From the NCBI RefSeq assembly GCF_001439635.1, contig NZ_LMBZ01000002.1, positions 5,891 through 69,890 on the forward strand: a stretch of 64,000 nt of DNA, given 5' to 3'. Source of the DNA: Solibacillus cecembensis (GTDB lineage Bacteria; Bacillota; Bacilli; Bacillales_A; Planococcaceae). The position numbers were made by a program, and so were the translations under genes. Under the pieces are notes generated by a model, which worked only from the letters and a program-made list of their open reading frames with translations, did no database searches and was not told the DNA's origin. Below, piece by piece: positions 38,502 through 46,937 of this stretch. Each line of letters starts with the position of its first letter. Within the stretch, counting starts at the first letter, position 1.

Positions 38502-38520
38502 TTGAAGTTGAATTAACAAC

Positions 38521-38546
38521 ATACCTCTAGGGGATTATTGTATAAT
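38521..38546 (+). promoter_or_regulatory. CsoR/CstR-type operator overlapping the promoter of the downstream gene
   Basis: ATACCTCTAGGGGATT has the C-tract/G-tract palindrome (CCTCTAGGGG) typical of CsoR-family operators, and TATAAT follows at 38541. No good -35 box is seen. Position suggests autoregulation of the regulator gene at 38575. Confidence 0.5.
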
Positions 38547-38574
38547 AATAGTGATAGGTAAGGAGTGAACAACA

Positions 38575-38835
38575 ATGGAATACGAAACAAAAACAAAAAG
38601 CCGTTTAAAACGTATAGAAGGTCAAATTCGTGGGATTCTGCGCATGATGGAAGAGGGGCAGGATTGTAAAGATGTCATTACACAACTGTCGGCAGTCCGT
38701 TCAGGTGTGGATCGTACAATTGGAGTCATTGTCAGTGAAAATTTAGTGACTTGTGTACGTGAAAGTGAAGGCGACGAAGAAAAAATGAATGATTCAATCC
38801 AACAAGCCGTAAACTTGTTAGTAAAAAGCCGTTAA
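38575..38835 (+). CDS. cstR: CsoR-family regulator, CstR-like persulfide sensor
   Basis: An 86-residue DUF156 protein, all-helical and DNA-binding as a tetramer. RLKRIEGQIRGILRMMEEGQ leads to Cys31 (DCKDV) and Cys60 (ENLVTCV). The His of the copper-sensing C-H-C triad is absent (ENLVTC instead), and the context MMEEG.DCKDVITQ and AVNLLVKS closely resembles the Staphylococcus CstR, which senses reactive sulfur species. Downstream there is no rhodanese, sulfide:quinone reductase or TauE gene as in cst operons. The operator and promoter lie directly upstream; it is monocistronic, ending in a terminator. Confidence 0.82.
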   Translation: MEYETKTKSRLKRIEGQIRGILRMMEEGQDCKDVITQLSAVRSGVDRTIGVIVSENLVTCVRESEGDEEKMNDSIQQAVNLLVKSR

Positions 38836-38852
38836 TCAAATACGGCTTTTTT
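38824..38852 (+). terminator. Intrinsic terminator
   Basis: AAAGCCGT pairs with ACGGCTTT around nine bases with a T-run; its left arm includes the last codons of the CstR-like gene. Confidence 0.8.
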
Positions 38853-38905
38853 CATACGCAATTTTGATTGATTTTCAATTAGAATATGAGTTAGGGGATG
38901 GTATT

Positions 38906-39568
38906 TTGAAATTATCGATTGAATGGCATTATGTATCTGCGAAAAAGCAGCAAACGATTTTTAACAGTGAGCCGCTACCTGCTGCCCATGTGTATACACT
39001 TGTTGAGGATATGCAAAAAACAGGTCGTGTCAAACAAGTGATTTTAACGGATGCACAGGATAGTACTTGGACAATGAAGGAATTGAAAAAATATTTAACT
39101 GAAATGGAAACGGAGCCGCAGGATGTGTCGGTTTATTTTGATGGTGGTTTTCATCGTGAAGAACAACGAGCAGGACTTGGCGCGGTTATTTATTTTCAGC
39201 AAAATGCGAAAAGTTACCGCTTAAGAGTGAATCAACAGGCAGATTATTTAGTTTCGAATAACGAGGCGGAATATGCTGCCCTTTATTTTGCGTTGGAATT
39301 ATTCGACGAGCTCGGTGTGCATCATCAGGAAGTGGCCATTTTTGGTGATTCACAAGTGGTCATTAAGGAATTAAACGGGGAATGGGCAGTGACAGACAAT
39401 GTACTTTCTAAGTGGGCAGATCGGATTGAACATAAGTTAGGTCAGTTAGGGATTACAGCTGTTTATACGCATATTGACAGAGCAAAAAATGATGAAGCAG
39501 ACCAACTAGCCAATCAAGCCCTTGCAGGTACAGCTATTCATGCACAAAAGGAGATTCGGAAAAAATAA
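38906..39568 (+). CDS. Ribonuclease H-like protein
   Basis: About 221 residues: an N-terminal accessory domain of ~75 residues, then an RNase HI-like domain with all acidic catalytic residues: Asp in YFDGGFHREE, Glu in NNEAEYAAL, Asp in FGDSQVV and Asp in KNDEADQLANQAL. It would cleave RNA in RNA-DNA hybrids, though YpeP/YpdQ-type relatives may be inactive or have other substrates. I prefer the TTG at 38906 (AGGGGATG 5 bases upstream); the frame opens to a TTG at 38864 lying against the previous terminator. Confidence 0.78.
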   Translation: MKLSIEWHYVSAKKQQTIFNSEPLPAAHVYTLVEDMQKTGRVKQVILTDAQDSTWTMKELKKYLTEMETEPQDVSVYFDGGFHREEQRAGLGAVIYFQQNAKSYRLRVNQQADYLVSNNEAEYAALYFALELFDELGVHHQEVAIFGDSQVVIKELNGEWAVTDNVLSKWADRIEHKLGQLGITAVYTHIDRAKNDEADQLANQALAGTAIHAQKEIRKK

Positions 39569-39954
39569 GCATCCATGGGGGAAAGGCTTTGAAAAAAATG
39601 TTGTAATATTAGGGGTTCTCGGACTGCTCAAAATCGGTAGCAGTTGGTATGCGAAGTCAAAAGAAATAGAGCCAATCGTTTTGACCGTTGATTATAATGA
39701 GGATTTTCGGTCTCTTGCAAGCTCTTTTTTAAACAATCTCCTAAAATTATTACAATATATTTTGAAATTGGACGTGTGTGTGTTGTCATGTTGATTCCTC
39801 CGCTTTCTGTCAATCAGTTTGTTATAAAGACAATAACCTATTTTAAAAAGAATGAAACCTTAAATTTAATAAAAAATGATATTTATTAAAAATGTGAAAA
39901 TAGATAGTTACTATTTTATTAGACTTTAAACTTTAGAATTATTTAGGTGGATAT
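39569..39954. other. Intergenic region, AT-rich, no supported gene
   Basis: 386 bases. Two overlapping open frames on opposite strands show no ribosome binding site or family features. Nothing else seen. Confidence 0.4.
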
Positions 39955-40190
39955 ATGAAAAAAAGTTATTACTCGGAATTTCATTATTGCTGATTGCAAC
40001 GTTACTTTTTGCAAGTCAACTTATTGCGTCGGCTATTTATAGTGAAAGGGTTCCGTCTTCAGCAACTGGGGTAACTCCATTTTGGTCGGCCTTTTTCGCA
40101 ATCGGTTCTTGGTGGCTCATTTCCATTACCTTGCTCATTTCGATCGGCGGCTATGCACTTGTCATGAACGCCATGAAGGAAAAAGTGTAA
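39955..40190 (+). CDS. Small membrane protein with a 7-A frameshift near its start
   Basis: The readable frame (from ~39966) encodes two TM segments: LLLGISLLLIATLLFASQLI and SWWLISITLLISIGGYALVM. The only well-placed start, ATG 39955 behind AGGTGG, is in another frame by one base; the two meet at a run of seven A (39958-39964). With eight A the protein would open MKKKLLLGISLLL, a natural N-terminus, giving about 78 residues. This may be slippage-controlled, a mutation, or a sequencing error. No family recognised. Confidence 0.6.
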
Positions 40191-40260
40191 AATAAAAATA
40201 CGAAACAAATAGATGAAGATATAATTTAAGAGATATCGATAGTAGAGAAGAGGGTCCAAG

Positions 40261-40401
40261 TTGGGTATAATTATAATTGTACTACTAGTAGTTGCCGTAC
40301 TTTACATGCTTATACAAGCAGAAATGACGTACATTCGTGCAGATAAGATGAAAAAGCAACAATACATAGAGCAACAAAAGAAAGAAGGGAATTCACAATG
40401 A
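40261..40401 (+). CDS. 46-residue single-TM small protein
   Basis: TTG 40261 follows GAGGG 6 bases upstream. The product has one N-terminal TM helix (GIIIIVLLVVAVLYMLIQAE) and a charged, helical cytoplasmic tail rich in Lys and Gln (MKKQQYIEQQKKEGNSQ). Its stop overlaps the next start as ATGA (40398-40401), so the two are translationally coupled. Too short for ordinary gene finders; function unknown. Confidence 0.65.
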   Translation: MGIIIIVLLVVAVLYMLIQAEMTYIRADKMKKQQYIEQQKKEGNSQ

Positions 40402-40697
40402 TACGTTCCGTTGGGGCAGGTAGCGCAGGACTCAGTAATCAAACACGCCGTAAAACACCGCAAGAGCAGACAATCCCATTTCCTAAAGTAGGAGATGGCA
40501 CGATTTCGCTAAATAAAGAGGAAATACAAGAAACCTCACAGAGCAAAACACCACTAATGGTTGGAGTTAAAGCAAAAGCCGAGCTCAAATCCATTTTTGA
40601 TGAGGAAAATGGCGTCGTAAAGTTAAATGCAGATGGTGACCGTTTAGATGTAAGTAAGCGTGCGATTTCAATGGCGAAGGAAAAATTGTTTTATTAA
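40398..40697 (+). CDS. Conserved-looking 99-residue hypothetical protein
   Basis: A soluble, flexible N-terminal half (MIRSVGAGSAGLSNQTRR) and a C-terminal segment LNADGDRLDVSKRAISMAKE that is probably helical. I do not recognise the family. Its coupling to the 46-residue membrane peptide suggests they function together. A terminator follows at 40702. Confidence 0.6.
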   Translation: MIRSVGAGSAGLSNQTRRKTPQEQTIPFPKVGDGTISLNKEEIQETSQSKTPLMVGVKAKAELKSIFDEENGVVKLNADGDRLDVSKRAISMAKEKLFY

Positions 40698-40701
40698 AGT
40701 A

Positions 40702-40747
40702 AAGACATCCACCCGCAGCAAGAATGAGCGAATGGATGTCTTTTTTT
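40702..40747 (+). terminator. Intrinsic terminator
   Basis: AAGACATCCA pairs with TGGATGTCTT, with a seven-T run, after the 99-residue gene. Confidence 0.8.
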
Positions 40748-40924
40748 ATTCGGCATCAAAATCAAACCTTTTAAATTTATCGCAAATAAAACACAAATAT
40801 TAAAACTACTCACGCATTAAGATGTAAAATAATTAATAGAATGAATAAATAGACTTGACCGACCACATACATAACATCAGTCATCTTTTGTAATCCAATA
40901 CGAATGAGTAAAGGGTGATTTAAT

Positions 40925-41794
40925 TTGCTAATTGCTGATGCAAGGCTTGTTAAAAATGCAGAGGAAAAGCTAATCAATATTCAAGAAGTTTCCAAGCAGC
41001 TGTATGATACTAATTTCCGTGGCTTTTTATATTGCCCAACATCTGGTTGTCCAGCAAAACTACTCTATATAAATAGTGACAGGGCGCATTTCCGGACATG
41101 GAAATATCACGCGCATCATGAGCGTTGTGAGTATCATTCTGAAAGAAGATGGGTGGGTCATGATGAACAAATTGAAGATGTAACGGTTGGGTTTGAATTC
41201 CAACGCCGACAAATAGCATTAAGTAGGGCTTACCGAGCAATAAGATTTCCAGAAGAGGAGCTACCCGCCTTAAAAACAGAAAATAGAACAGAGTTGATCG
41301 TCCAAAAACCGACGCTCTCAAGGCGCAGAAGAGTCACAGGAGTCCAAACTAAATTGTTTGATGATGAAACTTTGCAAGGCCTAATGAGAAAGAGACCACC
41401 CTTAAGAAGGAAATTCGTCTCAATGATCAATTCGAATGATATAGGGAAACATAAGCTCGTAATGGGTTTTGTTCAAAAAGTAGAGCTAATAGAAGATGTC
41501 GCAAAAATTACGCTTCTAGAAAGTGACAAAGAGATTGATATTGTATTTGAGCGATCATTTACCGCAGAATCCAAAAATAGTAGCTATTTAAATAAATTTG
41601 CTGCTCTCCAACACATTACCGATCAAAATTCAGAAATCGCTTTTGTAGCAATCGGCGAAGTAAGGCTCAATCACAAAACCAATCGCTTCGAACATCAAAT
41701 TTTCTACGGTACGGATTTTAGGATTGAGGACACGGACTTGCTGGCGCTGTCGGCTAAAAATGGCTTTGGTTGGAATGGAGTAGGGGACATATAA
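40925..41794 (+). CDS. Protein with CoiA-like N-terminal zinc finger
   Basis: A 289-residue soluble protein. Its N-terminus carries FRGFLYCPTSGCPAKLLYIN and HFRTWKYHAHHERCEYH, a Cys/His-rich site resembling the zinc finger of CoiA-like competence nucleases; the nuclease motif of CoiA is not evident further on. The rest is a basic linker (TLSRRRRV) and a C-terminal beta-rich domain. DNA or RNA binding is plausible, not shown. TTG 40925 follows AGGGTGA 6 bases upstream. Single-gene unit. Confidence 0.6.
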   Translation: MLIADARLVKNAEEKLINIQEVSKQLYDTNFRGFLYCPTSGCPAKLLYINSDRAHFRTWKYHAHHERCEYHSERRWVGHDEQIEDVTVGFEFQRRQIALSRAYRAIRFPEEELPALKTENRTELIVQKPTLSRRRRVTGVQTKLFDDETLQGLMRKRPPLRRKFVSMINSNDIGKHKLVMGFVQKVELIEDVAKITLLESDKEIDIVFERSFTAESKNSSYLNKFAALQHITDQNSEIAFVAIGEVRLNHKTNRFEHQIFYGTDFRIEDTDLLALSAKNGFGWNGVGDI

Positions 41795-41867
41795 ATGTGG
41801 AGGATGGGTGAAATTCCCTTATTTTAGCAATTATGGATTCACCTAATGCTCCAAGTAAATAGGTCTT

Positions 41868-41900
41868 AAAAAGGCTTCTTGTATAGATGAAGCCTTTTTA
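41868..41900. terminator. Bidirectional intrinsic terminator
   Basis: AAAAAGGCTTC pairs with GAAGCCTTTTT; lies between the convergent CoiA-like and DegV genes. Confidence 0.8.
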
Positions 41901-41925
41901 GATTTTCAATGCACTGTATAAAAGG

Positions 41926-42777
41926 TTAAACTTCCAATCCTGCAATCCCAAATCCACCAGGGCCAGAATGAGTAGAAATCATAGCACCTGCTTGGATCCA
42001 TGTAATATTTTCAAATCCATTTTCTTGTGCGATTTCAGTCATTCGTTGCTTAATATTTTCACTAAGTCCAATTGAGTACATTAAATAGATTTGATTTCTA
42101 TCAATTTCATATTGATTTAAATAATCGCGCATTAATTTTTCAGCAACAGAGGTCATGTCTCCACGATATTTTCTAGTTGAAACAAGCTTACCTTCTACTA
42201 ATTCAATGCATGGTTTGATTTTTAACAAAGCACCTCCGAGATAAGCTAAATTACTTACGCGCCCACCTGCTTTTAAAAAGTCTAAGCTGCCGGGAATGAA
42301 AGCAAGCCTGGATTTCGGAATCTTAGCTTCAATTTTTTCTATAAGTAATGCATGGTCAATAGTAGGCTCTTTTTCTAGCAAATGAACAGCATACATCACA
42401 ACCGCAGTTAATCCACCTGTAACGTTTAACGCATCAATCAAATAAAGGTCTTGAAAATCTTCTGCTGCAATTAACGCATTTTGAAAAGAAGCAGATGCTT
42501 TTGACGTATAACCAACATGAATAATGATACTATCAGGGAAATCTTCTCTAATTTTCTTGAAAAGCTCATGATACTCATGGACATTCGTAGCAGATGTTGA
42601 TGGAATTTTTTTTGTGCGATCATAAAAATCATAAATTTCCAGTACGGGTAGATGACCATCTAAATAATCCTGATTATCCATGATTACGTGCATCGGTACG
42701 ACTTGCACATCATGTTTATTGGCTAAAGTTTCTGGTAAATCGGCCCCACTCTCAGTCGATAAAATAATTCTTCTCAA
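41926..42777 (-). CDS. DegV family fatty-acid-binding protein
   Basis: A 283-residue DegV protein: N-terminal ILSTESGADLPE, PSTSATNVHEYHELFKK, then IDALNVTGGLTAVV, FLKAGGRVSNLAYLGGALLKI and terminal HSGPGGFGIAGLE. DegV proteins bind a fatty acid for the FakA kinase, giving acyl-phosphate for lipid synthesis. Several paralogues are usual per genome. The TTG start at 42777 has AGGGGGA 9 bases upstream. Single-gene unit. Confidence 0.92.
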   Translation of the reverse strand: MRRIILSTESGADLPETLANKHDVQVVPMHVIMDNQDYLDGHLPVLEIYDFYDRTKKIPSTSATNVHEYHELFKKIREDFPDSIIIHVGYTSKASASFQNALIAAEDFQDLYLIDALNVTGGLTAVVMYAVHLLEKEPTIDHALLIEKIEAKIPKSRLAFIPGSLDFLKAGGRVSNLAYLGGALLKIKPCIELVEGKLVSTRKYRGDMTSVAEKLMRDYLNQYEIDRNQIYLMYSIGLSENIKQRMTEIAQENGFENITWIQAGAMISTHSGPGGFGIAGLEV

Positions 42778-42989
42778 AGTATTTTTCCCCCTTCAGCATA
42801 CATCTATCTTATTAGTGCCATTAAAATTTACTTTAACTATACATTAAAACAGGGGATTTATGTATAAATGAATTAAATTTGTAAGGAAGTGGATTTTTCG
42901 GTAGACGGGTAGAAAATCGAAAGTAATGGATAGTTAGTAAAAAATGATGGATAGAACAGTTAGAATTGAGATTTATTTTCAAACCTCAC

Positions 42990-43036
42990 AAAAAAAGACA
43001 CGTCTCGACCAAATGAATCGAGAGGTGTCCTTTTAA
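42990..43036 (-). terminator. Intrinsic terminator of aspA (minus strand)
   Basis: On the minus strand AAAGGACACCTCTCGA pairs with TCGAGACGTGTCTTTTT (one mismatch), then T-run. Confidence 0.8.
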
Positions 43037-43045
43037 ATGTTTTAA

Positions 43046-44464
43046 TTATTTAAGTGAAGCTAAACCTTTTTCACCAGCAATACCTGGTTGTGTTAGCTCG
43101 AATGGATTTAAAATGATGTTTAATTGCTCTACTGTGAAGTACTTGTATTCTAGGCATAGCTCACGAACTGATTTGCCGCTATGTAATGCTTCGCGGGCAA
43201 TTTGGCTTGAACGCTCGTAGCCTAAATGTGGTGCTAATGCAGTGACAACACCGATTGAGCTCTCTACATAGTCATGCATACGGCTTTCATTTGCTTCGAT
43301 ATGATCTAAGCAGTGCGTCGTAAATACAGTGAAACCATTTGTCATAATTTCGATTGATTGTAATAAGTTGTGTACTAGTACGGGCTCCATTACATTTAAC
43401 TCGAATTGACCAGCTTCAGAAGCCATTGTGATTGTCACATCATTACCCATTACTTGGAAGGCAATTTGGTTAATAACTTCTGGCATAACAGGGTTTACTT
43501 TCCCTGGCATAATTGAAGAACCTGGTTGGCGCTCTGGTAAACGAATTTCGCTGAAGCCTGTTTTCGGACCTGAAGCCATTAAACGTAAGTCGTTTGCGAT
43601 TTTTGACATGTTTGCCATTGCGATTTTAAGCATTGCTGAAACTTCTGTATATGAATCGGTATTTTGCGTACCGTCAACTAAGTTATCTACTTTAGTGAAT
43701 GGGAATCCACTATATTCAACAATATTTTTCACGGCAAGTGTCATATATGCTGGATCGGCATTTAAGCCTGTTCCAATCGCAGTTGCACCGATATTAATTT
43801 CTAACATTGTTTGTCTAGCATTTTTAACGCGTTGGATATCGCGCGTAATCACTGCTGCATAAGCGCCGAATTCTTGTCCAAGACGAATTGGTACAGCATC
43901 TTGTAAGTGTGTACGACCCATTTTTACGATGGAATCAAATTGAACAGCCTTTTTTAAGAAGCTTTCTTTCATATTTTCCATTGCTACGATTAATTTATTT
44001 AATGTTGCCACTGTTGCGATATGAATCGCAGTAGGGAACGCATCATTTGTTGATTGTGCCATATTTACGTGGGTGTTTGGACTAATAATCGAATATGATC
44101 CTTTTTCCTCACCGATAATTTCTAACGCACGGTTCGCAATCACTTCATTGGCATTCATATTCATTGAAGTACCAGCGCCACCTTGAATTGGATCAACTAA
44201 GAACTGGTCATGGTATCGACCTTCTAAAATATCATCAGAAGCTTGTGCGATAGCATTAGCAATTTTTTCATCTAATTGACCGATCGCTGCATTGGCAAGT
44301 GCCGAACTTTTTTTCACAACCGCTAATGCACGCACTAATTCAGGATGCATCGTCATGTTTGTAATTGGGAAGTTTTCCATTGCTCGTTTTGTTTGCACGC
44401 CATAATATGCGTCCTTTGGAATTTCTAATGTGCCTAAAAAGTCTTTTTCAATACGTGTACTCAT
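43046..44464 (-). CDS. aspA: Aspartate ammonia-lyase
   Basis: A 472-residue aspartase of the fumarase/aspartase superfamily; converts L-aspartate to fumarate and ammonia. Signature GSSIMPGKVNPVMPE carries the flexible-loop catalytic serine; other motifs are STNDAFPTA, GAGTSMNMNANEV, TGLNADPAYM. The DIFFERENCE from fumarase lies in the aspartate-binding region, and assignment to aspartase rests on overall resemblance. Start ATG 44464 has TTGGAGGG 7 bases upstream. A long leader precedes it, holding an imperfect hairpin at 44574-44623. Confidence 0.88.
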   Translation of the reverse strand: MSTRIEKDFLGTLEIPKDAYYGVQTKRAMENFPITNMTMHPELVRALAVVKKSSALANAAIGQLDEKIANAIAQASDDILEGRYHDQFLVDPIQGGAGTSMNMNANEVIANRALEIIGEEKGSYSIISPNTHVNMAQSTNDAFPTAIHIATVATLNKLIVAMENMKESFLKKAVQFDSIVKMGRTHLQDAVPIRLGQEFGAYAAVITRDIQRVKNARQTMLEINIGATAIGTGLNADPAYMTLAVKNIVEYSGFPFTKVDNLVDGTQNTDSYTEVSAMLKIAMANMSKIANDLRLMASGPKTGFSEIRLPERQPGSSIMPGKVNPVMPEVINQIAFQVMGNDVTITMASEAGQFELNVMEPVLVHNLLQSIEIMTNGFTVFTTHCLDHIEANESRMHDYVESSIGVVTALAPHLGYERSSQIAREALHSGKSVRELCLEYKYFTVEQLNIILNPFELTQPGIAGEKGLASLK

Positions 44465-44770
44465 CTGTACAAACCCTCCAAGAGAATTGAATAATATTGT
44501 AAGGTGAATCGGCAGTAGGTGAGAGGTTCATATAAACTTCACCAGTTGTTACAATTCACTAATCGGGCCTTTACGAGCAGTCTTTCTTCGTTTTAATTAG
44601 TGGAAACGAAAATTTCCTGCTCGCTCATGCGGGACAAACAAATACATTATACGTCATATTTTGTAGAAAAGGTAGTTGTTTAATGAAGTATATTTTTATT
44701 TCGTTTGCGGTGTATATCCGCGTAGGGTTTATGCGGATTAATCACAATATTCAGCGAACAAATAAATGGT
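44465..44770 (-). promoter_or_regulatory. Leader/upstream region of aspA with a two-part hairpin
   Basis: 306 bases with no gene. CGAGCAG (44574-44580) pairs with CTGCTCG (44617-44623), and inside it CGTTT (44589-44593) pairs with AAACG (44604-44608). This structure is 110-160 bases before the aspA start and has no T-run, so it may be a leader RNA element or an operator. Function unknown. Confidence 0.45.
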
Positions 44771-44980
44771 CTATTCTTCATTTTTATATTCTAAAATATC
44801 ACCAGGCTGACAATCAAGTGCCTTGCAAATTGCCCCTAAAGTGGAGAAGCGAATGGCTTTAGCTTTACCATTTTTTAAAATAGATAAATTCGCCATCGTA
44901 ATGCCAACCTTCTCCGTAAGTTCTGTAACAGTCATTTTTCGTTTTGCGAGCATTACATCGATATTAATAATTATGGCCAT
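44771..44980 (-). CDS. Small Cro/CI-type HTH regulator (YozG-like)
   Basis: A 69-residue DNA-binding protein: KMTVTELTEKVGITMANLSI and LKNGKAKAIRFSTLGAICKAL form the helix-turn-helix, with a C-terminal CQPGDILEYKNEE. This family normally partners a DUF2975 membrane protein in one operon; here the partner just upstream is only a C-terminal fragment. GGGGGGAAA precedes the ATG. Confidence 0.85.
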   Translation of the reverse strand: MAIIINIDVMLAKRKMTVTELTEKVGITMANLSILKNGKAKAIRFSTLGAICKALDCQPGDILEYKNEE

Positions 44981-44992
44981 TTTTTTCCCCCC

Positions 44993-45184
44993 TTACACAG
45001 TTAATTCGATTTCTGATTTCATTTCAATAGCACTTTCTAATAATTTTTGTAGAATAATCGCAGAAATTGCAACGCCCATCGCAGCAATCATAAAAGCAAT
45101 ACCTACAAAAAAGGCTTTCAATTTTATTCGTTTTATAATAGTTAAATTTGGGTTAGAAATCGTTTGATTTGCATGTAGGGTCAT
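44993..45184 (-). pseudogene. Truncated DUF2975-like membrane protein remnant
   Basis: The 63-codon frame has one clear TM (FFVGIAFMIAAMGVAISAII) and ends LLESAIEMKSEIELTV, which matches the C-terminal pattern of DUF2975 proteins (YoaS-like, ~160 residues, four TM). The N-terminal two thirds is missing and the ATG has no ribosome binding site. It directly precedes the YozG-like regulator, the usual operon partner, so a deletion is the likely explanation. Confidence 0.55.
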
Positions 45185-45282
45185 ACAGTACTATATTTGT
45201 TGATGGGTCAATCATTGTTTAGTCAATTAATTGTAAATACACTAATTTGTTGACCTCATAATTTATTTAGGAGGTCATTCGT

Positions 45283-45711
45283 ATGAGCTGTTCACTATCT
45301 AATCAAGAAAAAATTTTACATCTGCTTAAAGGACTTAATAATCAAATTAGCCCTAAATTTGAACGGTGTACAGGCATAAGTGCGTCACGTTATGAATTGC
45401 TACACCAGCTTTACGAAACGGAAGAAATTAATCAATCCAATCTTCAAAAAGCTGTAAATATAGATAGTGGGGCAATCACTCGTCACCTAAAGCAACTTGA
45501 GGCAAACGGCATGGTGACAAGACGTAGAAACCCTACCGATAACCGAGTAATATTTGTTCGCTTGACTTCGGAAGGGCGCAAACGAATTGTCGGCTACCAA
45601 AAAGAAAAGATGAGTTTCGTGAACCAAATGCTTCATGATTTTAATCCAGAAGAATTGGAGTCTCTATTAGACATGCTTAAACGCATGCAAAACAATATAA
45701 GTGAATACTGA
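45283..45711 (+). CDS. MarR family transcriptional regulator
   Basis: A 142-residue winged-helix repressor: INQSNLQKAVNIDSGAITRH and LKQLEANGMVTRRRNPTDNR, the recognition helix and wing. Two cysteines lie near the N-terminus (Cys3 and Cys26), a feature used by thiol- and quinone-sensing MarR proteins. AGGAGGT precedes the ATG. It probably controls the monooxygenase gene 71 bp downstream; repeated TTGAC/GTCAA-like words in 45205-45255 could be its operator. Confidence 0.88.
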   Translation: MSCSLSNQEKILHLLKGLNNQISPKFERCTGISASRYELLHQLYETEEINQSNLQKAVNIDSGAITRHLKQLEANGMVTRRRNPTDNRVIFVRLTSEGRKRIVGYQKEKMSFVNQMLHDFNPEELESLLDMLKRMQNNISEY

Positions 45712-45782
45712 AGTTTTCGGAAATCAATTGACCTGGAAAATAAGAATTTTTACAATAAATCTAATAATAAGGATGGATAACT

Positions 45783-46079
45783 ATGATTATTATTCACGCA
45801 CATCTGCAAGTAAAACCTGACCAAGAACAAGCATTCTTGGAAGAAGTCAAAATACTTCTTTCAACTACAAGAGATGAAAAAGGTAATATTAGCTATGAAT
45901 TAATGAAATCTACTGAACAAGAATGTCATTATACAATGGTTGAAATTTGGCAAGATATAGAAGCTACTGCAATCCATAATACGAGTGAACATTTCACCGC
46001 GTTTACTCAAAAAGCGCCAACTTTCTTGGCTGCACCAATGGACCTTAAAGTATTTAGCGGGGAACCTATAAAAGCTTAA
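45783..46079 (+). CDS. Antibiotic biosynthesis monooxygenase (ABM) domain protein, putative quinol monooxygenase
   Basis: A 98-residue dimeric alpha-beta barrel protein: IIIHAHLQVKPDQEQAFLEE, GNISYELMKSTEQECHYTMV, EHFTAFTQKAP. The family includes cofactor-free quinone monooxygenases and heme-degrading enzymes; the substrate is not readable. Neighbouring MarR regulator fits a quinone/electrophile-response pair. The ribosome binding site is AAGGATGG. A terminator follows. Confidence 0.85.
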   Translation: MIIIHAHLQVKPDQEQAFLEEVKILLSTTRDEKGNISYELMKSTEQECHYTMVEIWQDIEATAIHNTSEHFTAFTQKAPTFLAAPMDLKVFSGEPIKA

Positions 46080-46095
46080 TTTTGTATTAAATAGC

Positions 46096-46135
46096 AAACA
46101 CCCCAAGTAGTTCATTCTTGGGGTGTTTATTTAAT
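46096..46135 (+). terminator. Intrinsic terminator
   Basis: AAACACCCCAAG pairs perfectly with CTTGGGGTGTTT around nine bases. Confidence 0.85.
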
Positions 46136-46245
46136 TTTTATTGGACTAACCTACAAGTTGGTTGAAGAAGGATTTCACATTTTTAATGTTGAATTACTAA
46201 ATTGCAGCTAAATGAATGAGCTAAGAAGAAAAGAGGGAGCTAATT

Positions 46246-46776
46246 TTGAGGAAAATTGAAATTATAGCTTGGACAGAAAAATGGGAGAATTTATACAATT
46301 TAGAAGAAGTACTATTGAAAGAAGTATTGAAGGATGTGTTATATGGTATTTATCATATTGGTAGTACATCTATACGAACAATAGGCTATGCAAAACCGAT
46401 AATTGATATGTTAATTGTTGTAAAGGATATTGATCAAGTGGATTTTTACACGAATGAAATGTTGGCATTGGGTTACGAGCCAAAAGGCGAAAATGGGATT
46501 GCTGGGAGAAGATATTTTACCAAAGGGAATGAAACTAGAACACATCATTTACATATTTTTCAGGTTGGAAACGAAAACATAGCAACTCATATATATTTTA
46601 AAGAATATCTAATAAATAACCCTTCAGAAGCTAAAAAGTATGGGAAACTAAAAGTGAATTTAGCAAAACAGTATCCTAATGAACACTTGAAGTATCAAGA
46701 AGGGAAACAACAGTTCACCAATGAGTTAGTTTCTAAAGCAAAAGAATGGGCGAGACAGAAGAAAAATTTTTATTGA
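46246..46776 (+). CDS. GrpB family (UPF0157) protein
   Basis: A 176-residue nucleotidyltransferase-fold protein: IAWTEKWENLYNLEEVLLKE, GIYHIGSTSIRTIGYAKPIIDM (GS motif and Asp) and RTHHLHIFQVGN. The GrpB domain is related to minimal nucleotidyltransferases and also occurs fused to CoA kinase; its activity is unproven. TTG start with AGAGGGAG upstream. Single gene. Confidence 0.87.
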   Translation: MRKIEIIAWTEKWENLYNLEEVLLKEVLKDVLYGIYHIGSTSIRTIGYAKPIIDMLIVVKDIDQVDFYTNEMLALGYEPKGENGIAGRRYFTKGNETRTHHLHIFQVGNENIATHIYFKEYLINNPSEAKKYGKLKVNLAKQYPNEHLKYQEGKQQFTNELVSKAKEWARQKKNFY

Positions 46777-46937
46777 GTTCAGTGATTAAAAACTTCAGGA
46801 TTATAACCTTGCATTAGTTAGAAAATAAAATGTCGAATAATATGGGTAATTATAACAAAAACAAATGGTATAATGACTATTCAACTGAAATTCATTAAAG
46901 TACATAAAAAATATCGAAAGTTTAGGAGCGATACAAA

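Noticed and set aside
39522..39813. Open frames on both strands after the RNase H-like gene
   Set aside because: Overlap the RNase H gene or each other, lack ribosome binding sites and look random.
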